DNA of 64,000 nt from Collybia mongolica (Eukaryota; Basidiomycota; Agaricomycetes; Agaricales; Clitocybaceae). The notes under the pieces are model-generated. The model was not told where the DNA came from. It made no database searches and saw nothing but the letters and a program-made list of their open reading frames with translations. The DNA lies in assembly GCA_013420905.1 (NCBI GenBank), contig JAAXNY010000010.1, positions 744,001-808,000 of the forward strand. Direction: 5' to 3'. The position numbers and the translations under genes are program-made. Position 1 is the first letter of the stretch. The number at the start of each line of letters is the position of its first letter. Below, piece by piece: positions 12,813 to 25,264 of this stretch.

Positions 12813-14330
12813 ATGTCGATACATGCAAGCACGGTTCTCGCGCGTTCCTCGACCGCGATTATATCTCACGTATCGCGAATCTCTAAACTTTATCCCGACC
12901 ACCCACTTGTCTTCTCACTTTCGCCCAATGTTCAATCCCAAGATCTCTCGAAACTAGTGAAAAGCCTTACCGAAGCCTCTTCCCAGTCAATTGGATGCCT
13001 TTCTGCCCCACTTCCAGGCAATACTTCACAAACCCTAATCTCATGTTCTCTTGCGATCTTCGACCCAGAGCAATCTGTACTATTTCGGTCAGAAATACCT
13101 GGAAAGGCCTCGCCGCAAGTTGGTCGGTGGCACGCGTTTCGAAAAAAGGACGACGTTCCCTCTCAAACTGAAGGTCAAGAGGAGTTGAAAGAGGATGTCA
13201 ACTGGCGTGACGTATGGAACAGGAACACTGGCGACACTCCCTTGCCATCCGAGCTGCAAAGTCTAAAGTTAGCCTTGATCCATCGCACGACTCGTTTTTC
13301 ATTATAGTTCACTTACAGTTCCGGCGACGTCAATGAGGTTATATATTTCTCAGACCGTGCTCCCGAAGGACTCAATAATTCTCTAACAGCATTCGTGAAT
13401 GCTACCAAAGTTCGTCCCTCCGCAACCCACAACCGTTGTAGTTTACAAATGTACTTCTGCATGGATCGATTAGCTTGGTCTATTTGCTGTTTCAACCCCA
13501 TTCATCACTGGAAGACCATACACGCTCTTCCATAACAAAAGCATATACGAGTCTGGTGCCGTTGGTTTGGTCCTAAAAAATACCCCACAGTCGAGGAAAG
13601 CCATTGCGCGAAGTGAGTTCTTTGGTCTCACGCCAATCTCACCTCAAATGGTGGTTACGAAGTATACTTGCGTGCGCTCTCCTTCTCCACAATTTATTCT
13701 AATAACCTTTTAGATGTGAAGGCAACATGATCAACTCGCTTGACAAGTTAAATCCGGCCCGACTCCTTCTGGCCGCCATGGAAATGAGGGGGATGGACAT
13801 GGCAAATTACACATCCTTCAAGGACGGGGAGAAGTTCTCTTTAGGAACGATCAAAGACGGAAAGGTTCGCTTCCCCAATTCATAGCCCTGTTCCAAGTTC
13901 AACAGGACATCCATCAGCTTAATCAGATTTACAACATTACAGCTGGCGACCCATCCCGGGGTAACATTTCGCTAGAATCTCAAAATGCACCAGTTGTAGG
14001 CACAAAAGTTCAGGTATCACCCAAGCCTTTTCATCCTCTGTTCTTATCTTGATTCACTTTTCCAAGTTCTTCCATCGGCCAAAGTCTGGACTCGAGATCC
14101 CCGAGCGCTTCGCCTCTGCATCACCAAAAACCCTGGCTTTCATTACATCTCCCGAGTCCACTTCCGGAATAAACGACAGTTCGAAAACAGATGGAATATC
14201 CCTTTTGTTACCCGACACTTTTCTCGCGTCTAGCGAGAATGGGTTTGTTATGAGTCGCTCAGACGGCAAAGCTGAACCTGCTTGGGCTTGTACTGTTCCC
14301 GGAGGCTTGGCCTCATTGGAATGGCGCTAA
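12813..14330 (+). CDS. FIST-domain-like protein
   Basis: Opens MSIHASTVLARSSTAIISH. The first exon contains PLVFSLSPNVQSQDL and a strand-loop SIGCLSAPLPG, the pattern of a FIST_N sensor domain (hydrophobic strand, helix, GCxSAG-like turn). Later exons read LGLFAVSTPFITGRPYTLFH, ESGAVGLVL, then LDKLNPARLLLAAMEMRG. The C-terminal part has ITAGDPSRGNISLES and ends PGGLASLEWR, TAA 14328-14330. Introns at about 13259, 13409, 13713, 13866 and 14012 are all GT-AG and in frame. FIST domains are proposed to bind small ligands and occur in F-box protein FBXO22. No F-box is visible here. The assignment is by pattern, not by strong similarity. Confidence 0.6.
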
Positions 14331-15864
14331 ATATCACATACAACCCGCCCTTCCCTTGCCACTTATCATATTACTCTCCAAAATAAACTTCTCAAATGGC
14401 AATCTCGAAAAGCCCAAGATCACTATAAAAATAAGAAAAATAAAACAAACCCAGAATTAATAGCCTGTTATCTGCACAATATATACTACACAGAAGTGAA
14501 ATTATACCTAAACAAATGATTATGAACAGCCGCGAAGGACATATCAAGGTTATGAGGCCAGCAGCACACCTTGTTCTTGGGAGCGCCGGAGAATTTTACG
14601 TTCCTCACTGTGATCCCTTATCGCCTCGACATCCTGAAAAGATCTGGGCTTGTTAGCCTTTGACACACGACACACGAAGCGATATTTAAGGACGTAAATT
14701 TATTAAAAAACGTGTTCATTCATCCTGATGTACATTACGATAGATGTAATTGCGTCATTAGAGCTGTTTCGCAGCTCAAAAAAAGTTTCGGTGAAACTTG
14801 GCTAACTTTCTTTTGTGGAGTTTCTTTGTGGAGTCTCGGGCCCTCGTTCGCAACAATACATGATGACTTCAACAGCGAGCTCAACCTTGGAGACTCATAT
14901 CTACCCCTATTGCCCATTCATTGTTGCAACTCCACATTCTCTAACAAAGAGTGTTGACTCCCCCAATTCTGGATGTCGTTAACTAGCAGTAGGTGCAGCA
15001 GAGTGCACCTCTCACCATCATATGCACACTAGTCGAGTAATTGTGGGGCCCATCATTTGGTGAAACTCGCTTAACATTTCTCCAAAAATCTCCAAAATAT
15101 TGAGTTGCGAATTAACAGCTCTATTCTTGAGTATTAACTATGTCGAACCTGAACATATTATATTTTTGACATTGTACGCCAATATTTCCTGATTGTATTT
15201 GGGTGCATTTGATAGCTGTTGGCCCAACCCCTGTGCAGCTGGGGCTTTCTTACCGCAAACTGGTCGAGGGGCGAGTTGTAGGTCAGAAACCCGATAAACA
15301 TGGAGGCACCTTATGGGTATGCTATGGACGCTAGCTCGCCCATTAAGGCAGGCAACGCGACTTATAGATAAACGCAAATCGTGATGCTTAGCCTTTAAAA
15401 CAGAAAAAGAAAAAGGATCTGTTGAGCTTCCGTGGCTCAAATGTTGTAATAAAGGGGAAACGAAAAGCGAGCCATGGAATTGACTTTTATGAACGGCAGC
15501 TTTATTCGCCCTATATTGTTTTTGTTGTTCTTGTGTTGTTTTGGTGATGAACAATTGTTAAGAAGTTGGAGGCAGTTCAAGAGCGCGGGCTGTCACAGTC
15601 ACCAATGGTCACAGTGGTTACTCATCGGCCCTAACATCGAACAGCGCTCTCCTCTATCCACAACCACCATCTCTAACTCATCGACGAGCAAGCTCTCCGT
15701 TCATTCCCCTCTCTAGCCCCTCTATATTCGTTTAATCGGGCAGTCCCCTTCGCTCAACGCCACCCTACATCGTCCCACACTTGCAATTACAAGTACTACT
15801 GCACGGAATTCTATAACACCGGTTTCGTCGCGGGACGCTCCCTGTGTATAGTAAAAGAGTAATT
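14331..15864. other. 1.5 kb intergenic region before the RING gene
   Basis: No convincing gene. A minus-strand segment around 14560-14640 reads DVEAIRDHSEERKILRRSQE to a stop behind a TTTTCAG acceptor. It looks like a last exon but I found no matching upstream exons. The final ~300 bp is pyrimidine-rich and probably holds the 5' UTR of the RING-finger gene. Confidence 0.35.
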
Positions 15865-18800
15865 ATGGGCCAGAATAGCTCACGACACCACCAATCTCCC
15901 CCGACCACTCATGTGGCTGCACATTCAAATTTTGGCGATAACAGCCCCACAGACCCTCCCGTTGACCCTCTTTCTTCAGATTCCACAGTTCTCAATGTAA
16001 CGCCACCACCGGGATCTCGACGTACTTCGGTGCGTAAAAGCATACTAAATTTAGTTAAACCATCCGCTCGCAGCCGTGTCGATGGCACAGCCAGCAGCAA
16101 ACGCAAGTCGTGGCGCAGCTCAAAACGTTGGTCGAAAGCATCCCCAGATCTGAGCGAAGTATCAGAATCAACGTCGTCCCCGAGTGCTGGTCCCTCGACG
16201 GTACCTACTACACCTACTATCGGGAAGGAGTCGGACATCGAGCATAATGTGGCGCCAGATGTGGATGAACAGCTTATTAGCGCTGATGATCGTCCATCAA
16301 CACCTTTCCCACCAACGCTAGCAGAACTTCCCTCGGACTCCCTAGAAAGAGGTTCGCAGGCAAATCGTGAAGTCAGTCAAAATCTTGGTACCTGGCTCAA
16401 TGACCAAGATGCCCAACAATCTACGTCCGCTGTGTCAGAAGAGCGAGAAGAGGTTGTGATTAGCCCCAACCAATTCGACGATTTGTCACCTGATGAAACT
16501 ACTCCTCCCGCGCAGTCAGAATTAGCCCCAGCACCGCAGCCAGAAGAACCAATAGGGAATCGCCAGTTCCCCCCGCCTGGAACACTGGTCGTTGTGCAGG
16601 GTGTCGTGCACACCACCGACGTTCCACGAAATTCCCCATCCACAACTAACTCCGAGGCCCCCGAACCTGTTTCCCGCTCGCCTTCAACCCCGCCCAATAC
16701 TTCCGGCGGCACACGAAACCGACTCTCCGCTCTACTTCGGTCCCGGCCGACGAGTACGGTGATGTCACAGCCATCTTCCGCTCCGTCTGCTTCATCAACT
16801 ACAACCGACCTCGTCGCAGACTCAGCAGCACCTCCTGAAAATTCTCAATCCGTGCCTTCCATTCATTCACAGTCACATGTAGATTTACTGCATCCTGATA
16901 CGCCCGTTCCTCCGACGGAAGTTATTGCTCCAAGAGAGCCCGAAGCCAGAGGTGGGACAATCTCGTCCAGTAGCATTGATGTTCTTGGGACGCTTCTTAG
17001 GTATGCCGACATTAGCCAGGCTTTATCTATCAGTCTGCTAACTTTTACGTACTTAGTGTTGCAGCAGCAGCTACCGCTGCATCTCTCCTTACAGGCTCTT
17101 CAGAACCTATTCTTTCTTCGGGCCTCTCCCCTCCTTATAATCCCAACGACCCAGCATCCAACCAAAGCCAACCTTTGGGCAGTGCTGGTGAACCTTGGAC
17201 TTCCCGACCTACCTCTCCGACACCTAATGCCGGACTAGGGATGGGGGACACAACAGCTGCGGGACGCGCAGAGCGGTTACGTCATGCCTGGGGTAGCATA
17301 CGCGATCGCCTTGGTTTACGTCCCTCACCTCATCCTGAAGATAATGCATCATCCAACGCTGCCACAACAACATTACCGGGATCAACAGATCCAAGAGAAC
17401 TCATGTTGGCGCAGATGGCGCGCGCATTCAACCTTGGATTTGGTCTCAACAGCGAGGGTCAAGCCGCCGGTGCTGTGGGAAGGCCACAGGCGGACGCCAA
17501 TGGCACAGCGGCAAGTGGATCCAATGCAGAAGAACCAACGGTCGCATCAGATTCACCACAGCTGCCACCGGAAGGCAGTTTTGAACGATTCTTGGTAGAT
17601 TTACAGGTAGACCTCAGGGAAGTACTGACTAGCCCCGGTGGTCTCACTGGCGATACCAGTAATGGTGTTCATCAATCCTCTACACCGGCACCGCCCATAG
17701 CAGCAGAAGCCTTGTCGTCAATTACACATCCCATTCGTGAACCTTCTAGTTCGTCGGTTGATGATGATGGCGATGCGATGCCCATGCTTGAGCCTGTCTC
17801 AGATTCTGACTCTGAATTTTCCGACGATCATTCTAACAGTAGTCTCGAAGGACTTCCTGGCACATTCCCCTCCGATCCTGGGCCATCGCGCACGCATGAA
17901 CTTTCGCAACATGTTGAAGGCAACGATCCGGGTGAAGGCAACGATCCGGGCACCACAGGCGTGCATAGTGCCATTGGCTCTGATCGTGATAGCACGGCCA
18001 ATGGATCGGAGTCACGAACCGGTGGAACGGGTCGAGTCAACTGGTGGAGACTTTATCGATTCCCACCGATCGTGGCGCCTCGACCCCAGGGTGCCGCAGG
18101 TGTTGCTGCCGACACGAGTTCATCTCTAACAGGGGGTTCTACATCCCCTTCCTCACCAAGCACCAGTGTAGTCCCTCCCGTCGCCATGGACTCAACACTG
18201 GCAGAACTCCCGTTTGCCCCTGCAGTCGAGGCGCGAGCCCCACCTGCCGTTCATACAGTAATTCCGGTCATTGTCGTCGGTCTTCAATCGGTGAATACCA
18301 GTTGGCAGCAACGTGGGCAGAATGACGACAACGAACCATTAGACATCTTTGGTGACGGCGGCGACTCTGAAGCAGGGGACGATGATCTCAATGAGGATGG
18401 CACTCCCAACTTTAACAACAGGCCAGGGACAGAAGGGATAGGCCAGAACCGAGGCCGTGCGTGGCACTCCCGTGCTGCAGAGGCTATTCGAAACCTTCGT
18501 CACGGACGGAGAACACGTACAGCACCGACGGCGACTCTCCCTGGTTCACGGACGTTCTTGATCTACGTCATCGGAGGCTATTACCCTCCAAACCACAGTA
18601 TCGTCACGGGCGGCCCCAACAATCTCGACTCATTTGAAGCTTTATTGTGAGTTATTTATTACGTACATGCTTTTTACATCGAACTAAATTCGGCTTTCTC
18701 GCCTTTTTCAGAGAACTTGCGGAACTTTTGGGCCAGGTGAAACCACCTACCGTCACCAAAGAAGATATCGACAAATCCGGTTTAGAGATCATCAAAGCTG

Positions 18801-19134
18801 CCCAAGTCGAGCATTATGAAAAGGCTGGTAAAATATCGTCGAACTGCACCGAACGGGTATGTTGCCTCCCACGTCTCCAAACGTAGTGATTAACGGTGTT
18901 TTCTGCAGTGTCTTATATGCCTGGATGATTACCATCCACAAGAGGATGTCCGGGTGATGAACTGTAAGCATGCCTTCCACAAGGCCTGTGTTGACAAATG
19001 GTTAGAAACGGGCCGAAATAACTGTCCCGCCTGTCGGTCTAAGGTAAATATCTGTATCAAATACATTCAATTTCACTTATTCATTTCATAAGGGTGTCGC
19101 CACTGATGCGCCGTTTTCACAAAGAGAGGCATAA
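15865..19134 (+). CDS. RING-H2 E3 ubiquitin ligase with long disordered N-terminus and myristoylation signal
   Basis: Predicted ubiquitin ligase of about 1,000 residues. ATG at 15865 gives MGQNSSRHH, fitting the N-myristoylation consensus (Gly2, Ser6), so membrane attachment is likely. Roughly 900 residues rich in Ser, Thr, Pro and Asp follow, with no visible fold and an EGNDPGEGNDPG repeat. Near the C-terminus come ELAELLGQVKPPTVTKEDID and a RING-H2 (C3H2C3): RCLICLDD, MNCKHAFHKACVDKW, NNCPACRSK. Four introns are visible: at 17000-17056 (AG|GTATGC...CTTAG|T), 18648, 18856 and 19044. The last exon ends at TAA 19132-19134. The RING and its flanking VTKEDID block resemble an uncharacterised fungal E3 group. 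Substrates are unknown. Confidence 0.82.
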
Positions 19135-19462
19135 TGCCTATCGCCAACATAGTTTACGCTCAACTCTTCCCCTCACCATGTGCAAACTTTCTTCCTTATT
19201 TTAGTGTGTTTTCCTATCATAGGGTCCCTGCTCCCCCTGTAGCAATTTGCTGTCTCCGTCCCTGTTTTTATCCGTCGCTTGCCTCTCAACGTCCTGTCTT
19301 TTTTTAAATTTTATTCACGCTGTACTCAAGTAATTTCAAATTTACTTAGAACGGACCATGAAATACAATACCAAGAACATTCTCAATACAAAATTCGTTA
19401 AAAAGAGATTGCGACTTATCGGGCAAGAAGGTCCATTTGAAATTTATTATGCTGGAAGGTGT
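19135..19462. other. Convergent 3' ends of RING and ETF-beta genes
   Basis: 328 bp, T-rich, holding both 3' UTRs. No gene seen. Confidence 0.4.
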
Positions 19463-20544
19463 TCAAACAGCTGTAATCCCTGCATCTTTGAGCTTCGAGA
19501 CAAGTTCATCTACATTTTCCACCTTTCCGCCTCCGACGCGCTGTGGAGGCTCTGTCACCTTTAGAGTCTCAAACTGCGGCGTGTAGTCCACCCCAAGATC
19601 CGCGGGGGTGAGTTTTTCTACAGGCTTTTTCTTTGCTTTCATGATGTTGGGCAGGGACGCGTATCGGGGTTCTATATTATGGGAAGGCGTCAGTCAAGGC
19701 ACGCATGTGTGTAAATAGAGTTGCGCACCGTTAAGTCTATGATTGCGGGAAATATTACTGAGTCCCTTGTCAGAGCGGAGGGATGCAATTACTCACCGCA
19801 AGTCTGTCGTAATAATCAGAGGTAGAGAACACCGGATTTCCTCACCACCACCATCAATTTCCCTTGTTACCAAAGCCTCCTTTTTCGAAACATCAATATC
19901 CACCTTGCTTGCGAACGTCGCCTGACTCCACCCGAGAAGCCCAGCCAACATCTGTCCCGTCATCCCGAGGTCGTCGTCAATAGATTGTTTTCCTAGGATA
20001 ACGACGTCCACGCCACCCTCCTGCCGCTTGATAAGGGCCTGCAGTGTTTTTGCGACCGCCAGCGGTTCGGGCGAGGGAGAGCCCTCCGGGATTTCGACAT
20101 GGATGCTAGAGTCAGCACCCATGGCGAGGGCCGTCCTAAGAGTTTCAATAGACTTTGGAGGCCCAATGGTAACCGCCTTGATTGACTTCACAGAGTCCTT
20201 TAGGCGTTCCCGAATCCGCACGGCCTCTTCGACGGCTAGCAAGCTCTGTAAGACTCTGTCACATGAAGACCACAAGGAGGAAACAAACCAATTTCGTCAA
20301 AAGGGTTCTAGGGGCCGCTACTTAGCGTCATACAATGATGAAGAATTGCTCAAGACATACCATCGAATGCTTCACATTGAGGTCAATCCCGGTCTGCTGT
20401 GGGTTGACACGGATCTTGACTGCATAATCCACTGCACTGCGAATTCAAAAGTCAGATAGGCAAATGTAGGCTCAAACGCAAAAAGACTACATACCGCTTT
20501 ACAGGGACGAGAATATTAAGGAGGCGGACGGCAGAAGGCCTCAT
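19463..20544 (-). CDS. Electron transfer flavoprotein beta subunit
   Basis: Mitochondrial matrix ETF-beta, which with ETF-alpha carries electrons from acyl-CoA and other dehydrogenases to ETF-ubiquinone oxidoreductase. ATG at 20542-20544 opens [17 protein letters not shown]. Next come [39 protein letters not shown] and the nucleotide-binding block [34 protein letters not shown] follows, then the partner-recognition loop [20 protein letters not shown]. It ends DAGITAV, TGA 19463-19465. Length is normal for the family. Between TTDLR and EPRYA the frame closes only through an 8-nt exon at 19729-19736. All donors are GT. It lies 303 bp downstream of a CoA-transferase on the same strand. Confidence 0.94.
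19729..19736 (-). other. 8-nt microexon of ETF-beta
   Basis: Flanked by an acceptor ending ATCATAG and a donor GTGCGC (minus strand). The eight bases supply the end of the Arg codon, Leu, Asn and the first base of Glu, exactly the LN of the invariant LRLNEPRYA motif. Confidence 0.85.
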
Positions 20545-20847
20545 CTTGGTTTAAAGTCAAGAGTTTCCGCCAAATTTCGGACCTCGGATGACAATTTACT
20601 CGGTCACGGATATTTCACATGTTCCGCCCCAAACACACGAAAATCATGTACCGAAAAGTGGATTCAATAAAACCACCTACTTGTATGCTTGTCATGGTAC
20701 ATCCGTTTGAAAAATAGACTAGCGTTCCATGAAATTGAATACAAGAACAGATTACAAAGATTAAGGTCCACTATGGCTTATAACACAGACGAGGGAATTC
20801 AAACAACACAACGTAGCTTATTCATGATCAAGCCATCATCCACCACG
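20545..20847. other. Intergenic between CoA-transferase and ETF-beta
   Basis: 303 bp holding the ETF-beta promoter. No clear motif or gene. Confidence 0.35.
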
Positions 20848-22677
20848 CTACAATCTTCGTGGAAGCCATGAAGGCGAATGTGCGTTTAGGACAATTGGTA
20901 TTTCATTGGAACGACCCTCTCTGACTGGCGTTTTCGACATTATAGCTGCATGTTTGATAGCTGTCATTCGGTGTGACCCGAGACGAACTGCAGCATCGCC
21001 GTTTAATCGACGCCAATCCGTCGACAAAGCTGCAATTTCCGGATCTAGGGGCTGCGGGAACGGGCGACCTTTTCCGAATGCTTCCTCAGGACTGAGCCGG
21101 CCGAGGGAGCGTACCCATTGACCAACCGCAGCCAAGGATACTCGAACTTCCCAAGAGCCTCCTTCCTGTTATCCAGGGCGTAATGGCCACTAATCATGAA
21201 ACCACGTTGTTGCTTACCATCATGCTTTTACATAGGGCCGCATTGATACCAAAAGCGAGGAGATATCCTGCCGCATGATCAAGCGCCTGGAGGGGAAAGG
21301 GCTTTGGCGCTACGTTCTGCTCCAAATTACGGAACTCGCGATAGGCTTCATCTTCTGCAACGTTAAATCCTGTGGCTGTCTGCACTAATGAGTCAAACTT
21401 CAGGGCTGTTTAGGATCGAACATACGAGACTGAATAGGGGATCTCACACCACGCCTATCTTTCCAAGGTCCATCCCACCCCCAAGCCGTCAAATTTGCAC
21501 ATATGATTCCTGGGCGTAATTCTGCCAGTTCACGGGTTCCAAATCCTTTGTCATCTAGCCCTCCTGGCCGATACGCCTGCAAGAAAACATCGGACTCCTT
21601 ACATAGTCCCCTAAGAGTCTCTCTGTCTGTGTGCTGTGTCAGATCGAGTTGGGTCGTGCGTTTTCCAAGGGATGTGTCGACGTCCAGAACTGGCAACGCG
21701 GGAAGATTAGGAGATGTTACCAAAAGTACATCAGCTCCGTGTGCTGTGCACGCTTCCTGTCAGCATACATAGTGGAAGGCATGAAAAGCTATAACCTGCG
21801 AGCGCCCTGCCAGCCACCGGCCCTGCGAGAACCCTGCTTAAGTCTAAAAGTCGGATGCCCTCCAGTGGTTGAGAAGGGTTTCTGGCTAGGTGCCGCTTTG
21901 GAGCGTCGCCGATCCTGGTGAGGGACACAGGAGATGTCCCCACTAGTGCCTTTGCCTGTGGATGTTGGTCCCACTGTGCAAAAGATCGCATAGCTGTCGC
22001 ACACATCCCTCTGGATGCCGCTTCCGTTTCGAGATCGACAGCGTCCCATTTCAGCAATGCTTCACCGACCTCTTCCCTAGTCAGATGCGGATTATCTGTG
22101 AGGTCAAGGATTGACAAGATCCCTCGACGATGGCTATTGAACTCTGGTTTAATTGAGACTTGCTATCAAAGTCAAGATCCAAGCTTACTGGGGAAAGTTC
22201 GTGTGTATCCTGACAAACCCACCATTCATCGTTTTGTAGACGCCACCAATGCTGTCCCAAATCCCAGTGGGTGGCTTTCCATCGAGTGTGTAAAAGGCCT
22301 CACTGTCTATTCACCATTAACCGTCCTACTTCAGTAACCGGCCAGAGACTCAAGTTTAAACATACGTGAACGTAAGACCGCGTGTCGGGCATCCACAACG
22401 ACGTCCTGCATTATACCCGTGCGAAGCCTGTAGAACTCTGCAGCAGCTAGTCCGGATAATCCAATCGACACCTGGAAGGAGATGATAAAATGAGTACTGC
22501 ACGATCGATGAATAGGCTTGAAATGGAATAAACTTGTGTAGCAACACCGAGTTTGAACGATGAATTAATTGCAGAATCAGGATCGCCACTCCATTTTAAA
22601 CGAGAGAGTGAACCGCTAGAAAGGCCAATCAAAGACCACAGAGCCGACGCCGCTTCTGTAGAGCCCGATGTTGGCAT
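20848..22677 (-). CDS. Class III (CaiB/BaiF-type) CoA-transferase
   Basis: Predicted enzyme moving CoA between carboxylic acids through a covalent aspartyl-CoA intermediate. ATG at 22675-22677 (MPTSGSTEAASALWSLIG). An N-terminal half contains LSGLAAAEFYRLRTG and QDVVVDARHAVL. The second, canonical half begins LEGIRLLDLSRVLAGPVAGR, then VDTSLGKRTTQLDLTQ, DVFLQAYRPGGLDDKGFG and ICANLTAWGWDGPW. The segment PLQALDHAAGYLLAFGINAA carries the Asp that aligns with the catalytic aspartate of formyl-CoA transferases. The end is VLNAHSPSWLPRRL, TAG 20848-20850. This long two-part form is common in fungi. The acid substrate cannot be told. Being upstream of ETF-beta on the same strand suggests, but does not show, a shared role in acyl-CoA metabolism. 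Confidence 0.88.
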
Positions 22678-23785
22678 TTGGGTTGATGGACAATGAAGGT
22701 TTGACTCAATTTGAGGAACCAGTACCTGGTTGAGGGTAGCGGTTGAGGGATACCTATGGAGGTTTCACGGGTTGAGATAAATACTAGGATCAGTTCAAGT
22801 AATGCTAGTGAACTATCACGTAGAATTCTCAGTGCTACATATAGTTCGACGCATAGAGACGGCTCGGCAAACGAACTGCCGAGACCGATGGGCGACGCGC
22901 AACGCTACAAGCCTACGTCAACACTGTTGGCGCAGGCTTGTAGCTGGCCTAACAGCCATGGTTGAACTATACGAACCGTCGTCGTCAAAATAACGCTCAC
23001 GCCACGCCCCGCTAACAAGGGCCCAATTCAAGCCTCGACGTCATTTTCTTTGGAAAAGTGGGGTTGTGTGTAAAGTTCAAAAACAGTTACACTCCCCGTC
23101 CCTTGCGCGAACTCGGGTCTCACACATGCGATCTCGTGGTTTGTTTCTTCCAGAACAAACGCATATAAACGCCGGCCTAGATTTTGGACGCGATAGTTTT
23201 CCATTTGCTTTCAAGACTTATATGTGCATTTGTGCTCCTACAACGTTTCCACCACGGACGATTCCGGTCGACCGGGGAACCATTGCACCACCTTGGAGGA
23301 TCAAGTCACTGGACAACCCACAGGCCTTCCGGACTCCCTTCAGACCGGAATACCCATACCGTTAAAGCGAAGCCGCGTCGGTGATCTTGCGATCCACGAT
23401 AGCACTTTATGGTAATGGAAGTTGGAACATTAGAACCGTCACAGTACCTTCTTCACGCCAACTCCCCCATGATTTTTTTCGGCTTGGGCCGCGCGGGAAG
23501 GTTATGGAAGACCACGCCAGCTTCACGCTCACACGTCACCCTTCTCGCGTGAATATGCTCGGAATATCCTGCTTTATTTCCCCGCATTTGACAAGTATAT
23601 GTATTAACCTACCCGCATTTCGTGTGAGTCTAGACCCAGAAGGTGAAGTGTTTTTTTCGGTTGATTGAGAATATACCCGCTTCTTGATCATGCAACTGTG
23701 AATACAGCGGACCGTCCCACTCCACCGAGGACTCCTGTGCTTTAAAAGGCTGAGTGTATTCCATGGAGCCCCCAGATTTCGAAAC
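22678..23785. other. 1.1 kb intergenic region with a hairpin and TATA-like box
   Basis: No gene recognised. An 11-bp perfect inverted repeat, GCTACAAGCCT at 22904-22914 and its complement at 22934-22944, could form a hairpin. TTTAAAAG at 23741-23748, 38-45 bp before the PEBP start, is a plausible TATA element. Confidence 0.4.
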
Positions 23786-24572
23786 ATGCACATTTCCCCC
23801 CTCGCCTACTTACTTCCACTCGCTGCACTGGTTGTCGGCCAAGACACTAGTCTGGATGCTGTCAAGAGGGCATTCGCACAGGCCAATGTATGTACCATGA
23901 TTCTTTCTGTTCATAGAACAAACCCCTCAGTCGCATTGCACCCAGATCCCCAGAGATTTGACAATTGCATTCGATCCGACTGCTCTTCTTGAAGTTAGTC
24001 TTCCACAGGCAACTGGCGCACCAATTACACTCCACGCGGGCATCCAAGTTCGACGGGATTGTACGTCCTGGCCATGCCGTCCTGGGGGAATACACTCATC
24101 ATGACTTCACAGTGACTGCGGGCCCGCCCATTTTCAACCTCAGAGGAGCGGCTACGAGCGGCCCCTTTGTCATTGCAACAGTGGACCCCGACGCACCAAC
24201 GCCACAATCGCCGACTAGTGCCCAGATACGCCATTTCTTAGGAGGCAATTTTCTCATGAGATCTGACTCCACAAGGCTCACCAATTCTACACCGGCCATT
24301 TCGGAATGGCGACAGCCAACCCCCCCTGCTGGGTCTGATGCTCACCGGTTTGTCAAATTTCCAGTCGTTTAATTTAAGTAGATTAGCTAAATCATTTTTG
24401 CTATTGCAGCTACATTTTCTTGCTGTTCCGTCAATCAAGGGACTTCAATAACCAGACGTTGGTCACACCCACCACGTCCGTCTCGTTATTCAATATCAGC
24501 TCTTTCGCTGCAGCAACAGGCCTTGGAGCGCCGATTGCTGGAACCTTCATGCTCGTTGCTCCCATGACTTGA
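23786..24572 (+). CDS. Secreted phosphatidylethanolamine-binding protein (PEBP) family
   Basis: The start MHISPLAYLLPLAALVVGQ is a good signal peptide, so the protein is secreted or vacuolar. PEBP-fold blocks follow: DLTIAFDPTALLEVSLP, GPPIFNLRG, then FVIATVDPDAPTPQSPTS, which contains the DPDxP ligand-pocket motif. Next are IRHFLGGNFL and, after an intron, YIFLLFRQ (family (Y)xxLLF-Q). It ends GAPIAGTFMLVAPMT, TGA 24570-24572. Introns begin near 23888, at 24060 and near 24350, all GT-AG. Fungal PEBPs include carboxypeptidase-Y inhibitor relatives; the partner here is unknown. Confidence 0.87.
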
Positions 24573-25264
24573 TAGACCTCCGTCTTTCACTTAGTAACTA
24601 AAGTATTTCTTGAGAAGTGCCACCTTTGAAAGAACTTATTCTCCAGATCAGCAGCTAAGCGGTGACTGACAACTGTCCTAAGAGAGACCGTTGACATCGA
24701 ATGGCCTAGTTTTTGGATTCGAGGCAGAATTAACTAAGTCGAAAGATATTTGTCATGAGTATGCCTGCAGCTGGTAGGTCGCATTTCATGATCTGAGGAG
24801 TAATTAGTTCCGAAAGTTAGCGCAATCCTGCAGCTCTATATTTTCTACATGAGCATTGTGTAAAAAAAGCTAAGAAGGCCGCGTTGACATCAATCAGGTT
24901 CTGTCAAAAGGCCGGAAAAGCCACTATCCAACCACCCACGAACCACCCAAAAAACTCGCTGAGGCGAGACAAAGGCGACCCAAGGCCCTCAAGTTTTAGA
25001 GATCCCAGACGAACCGCGAAGGACGCGCGACGCGTTGCTGCTCTTACGGATGATAAGGGCATTAAAAAAATCAGTTGTAGTAACTTGCTAGGTAAATATG
25101 ATGTATAATAAGTTAGATAGGGATATGATGGATTCGGGCATCGCTCACATTACCTGCAAGAGGTATACATTATCTGGAAGGACGACTTGCTGATCATACT
25201 CAGGACTCGGGACTGGACCTCACGTTATCTTCCCCATCCTACCACATGTCTCGCCTTACCGAAT
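24573..25264. other. Convergent intergenic region between PEBP and pectinesterase
   Basis: 692 bp containing both 3' ends. I see no gene. Confidence 0.35.

Noticed and set aside
15138..15554. 138-codon minus-strand frame in the RING gene upstream region
   Set aside because: Low-complexity, with no recognisable domain and no promoter or splice context.
23066..23415. Three overlapping plus-strand frames upstream of PEBP
   Set aside because: All three frames are open over a short GC-rich stretch, none has a recognisable protein, and none splices into PEBP.
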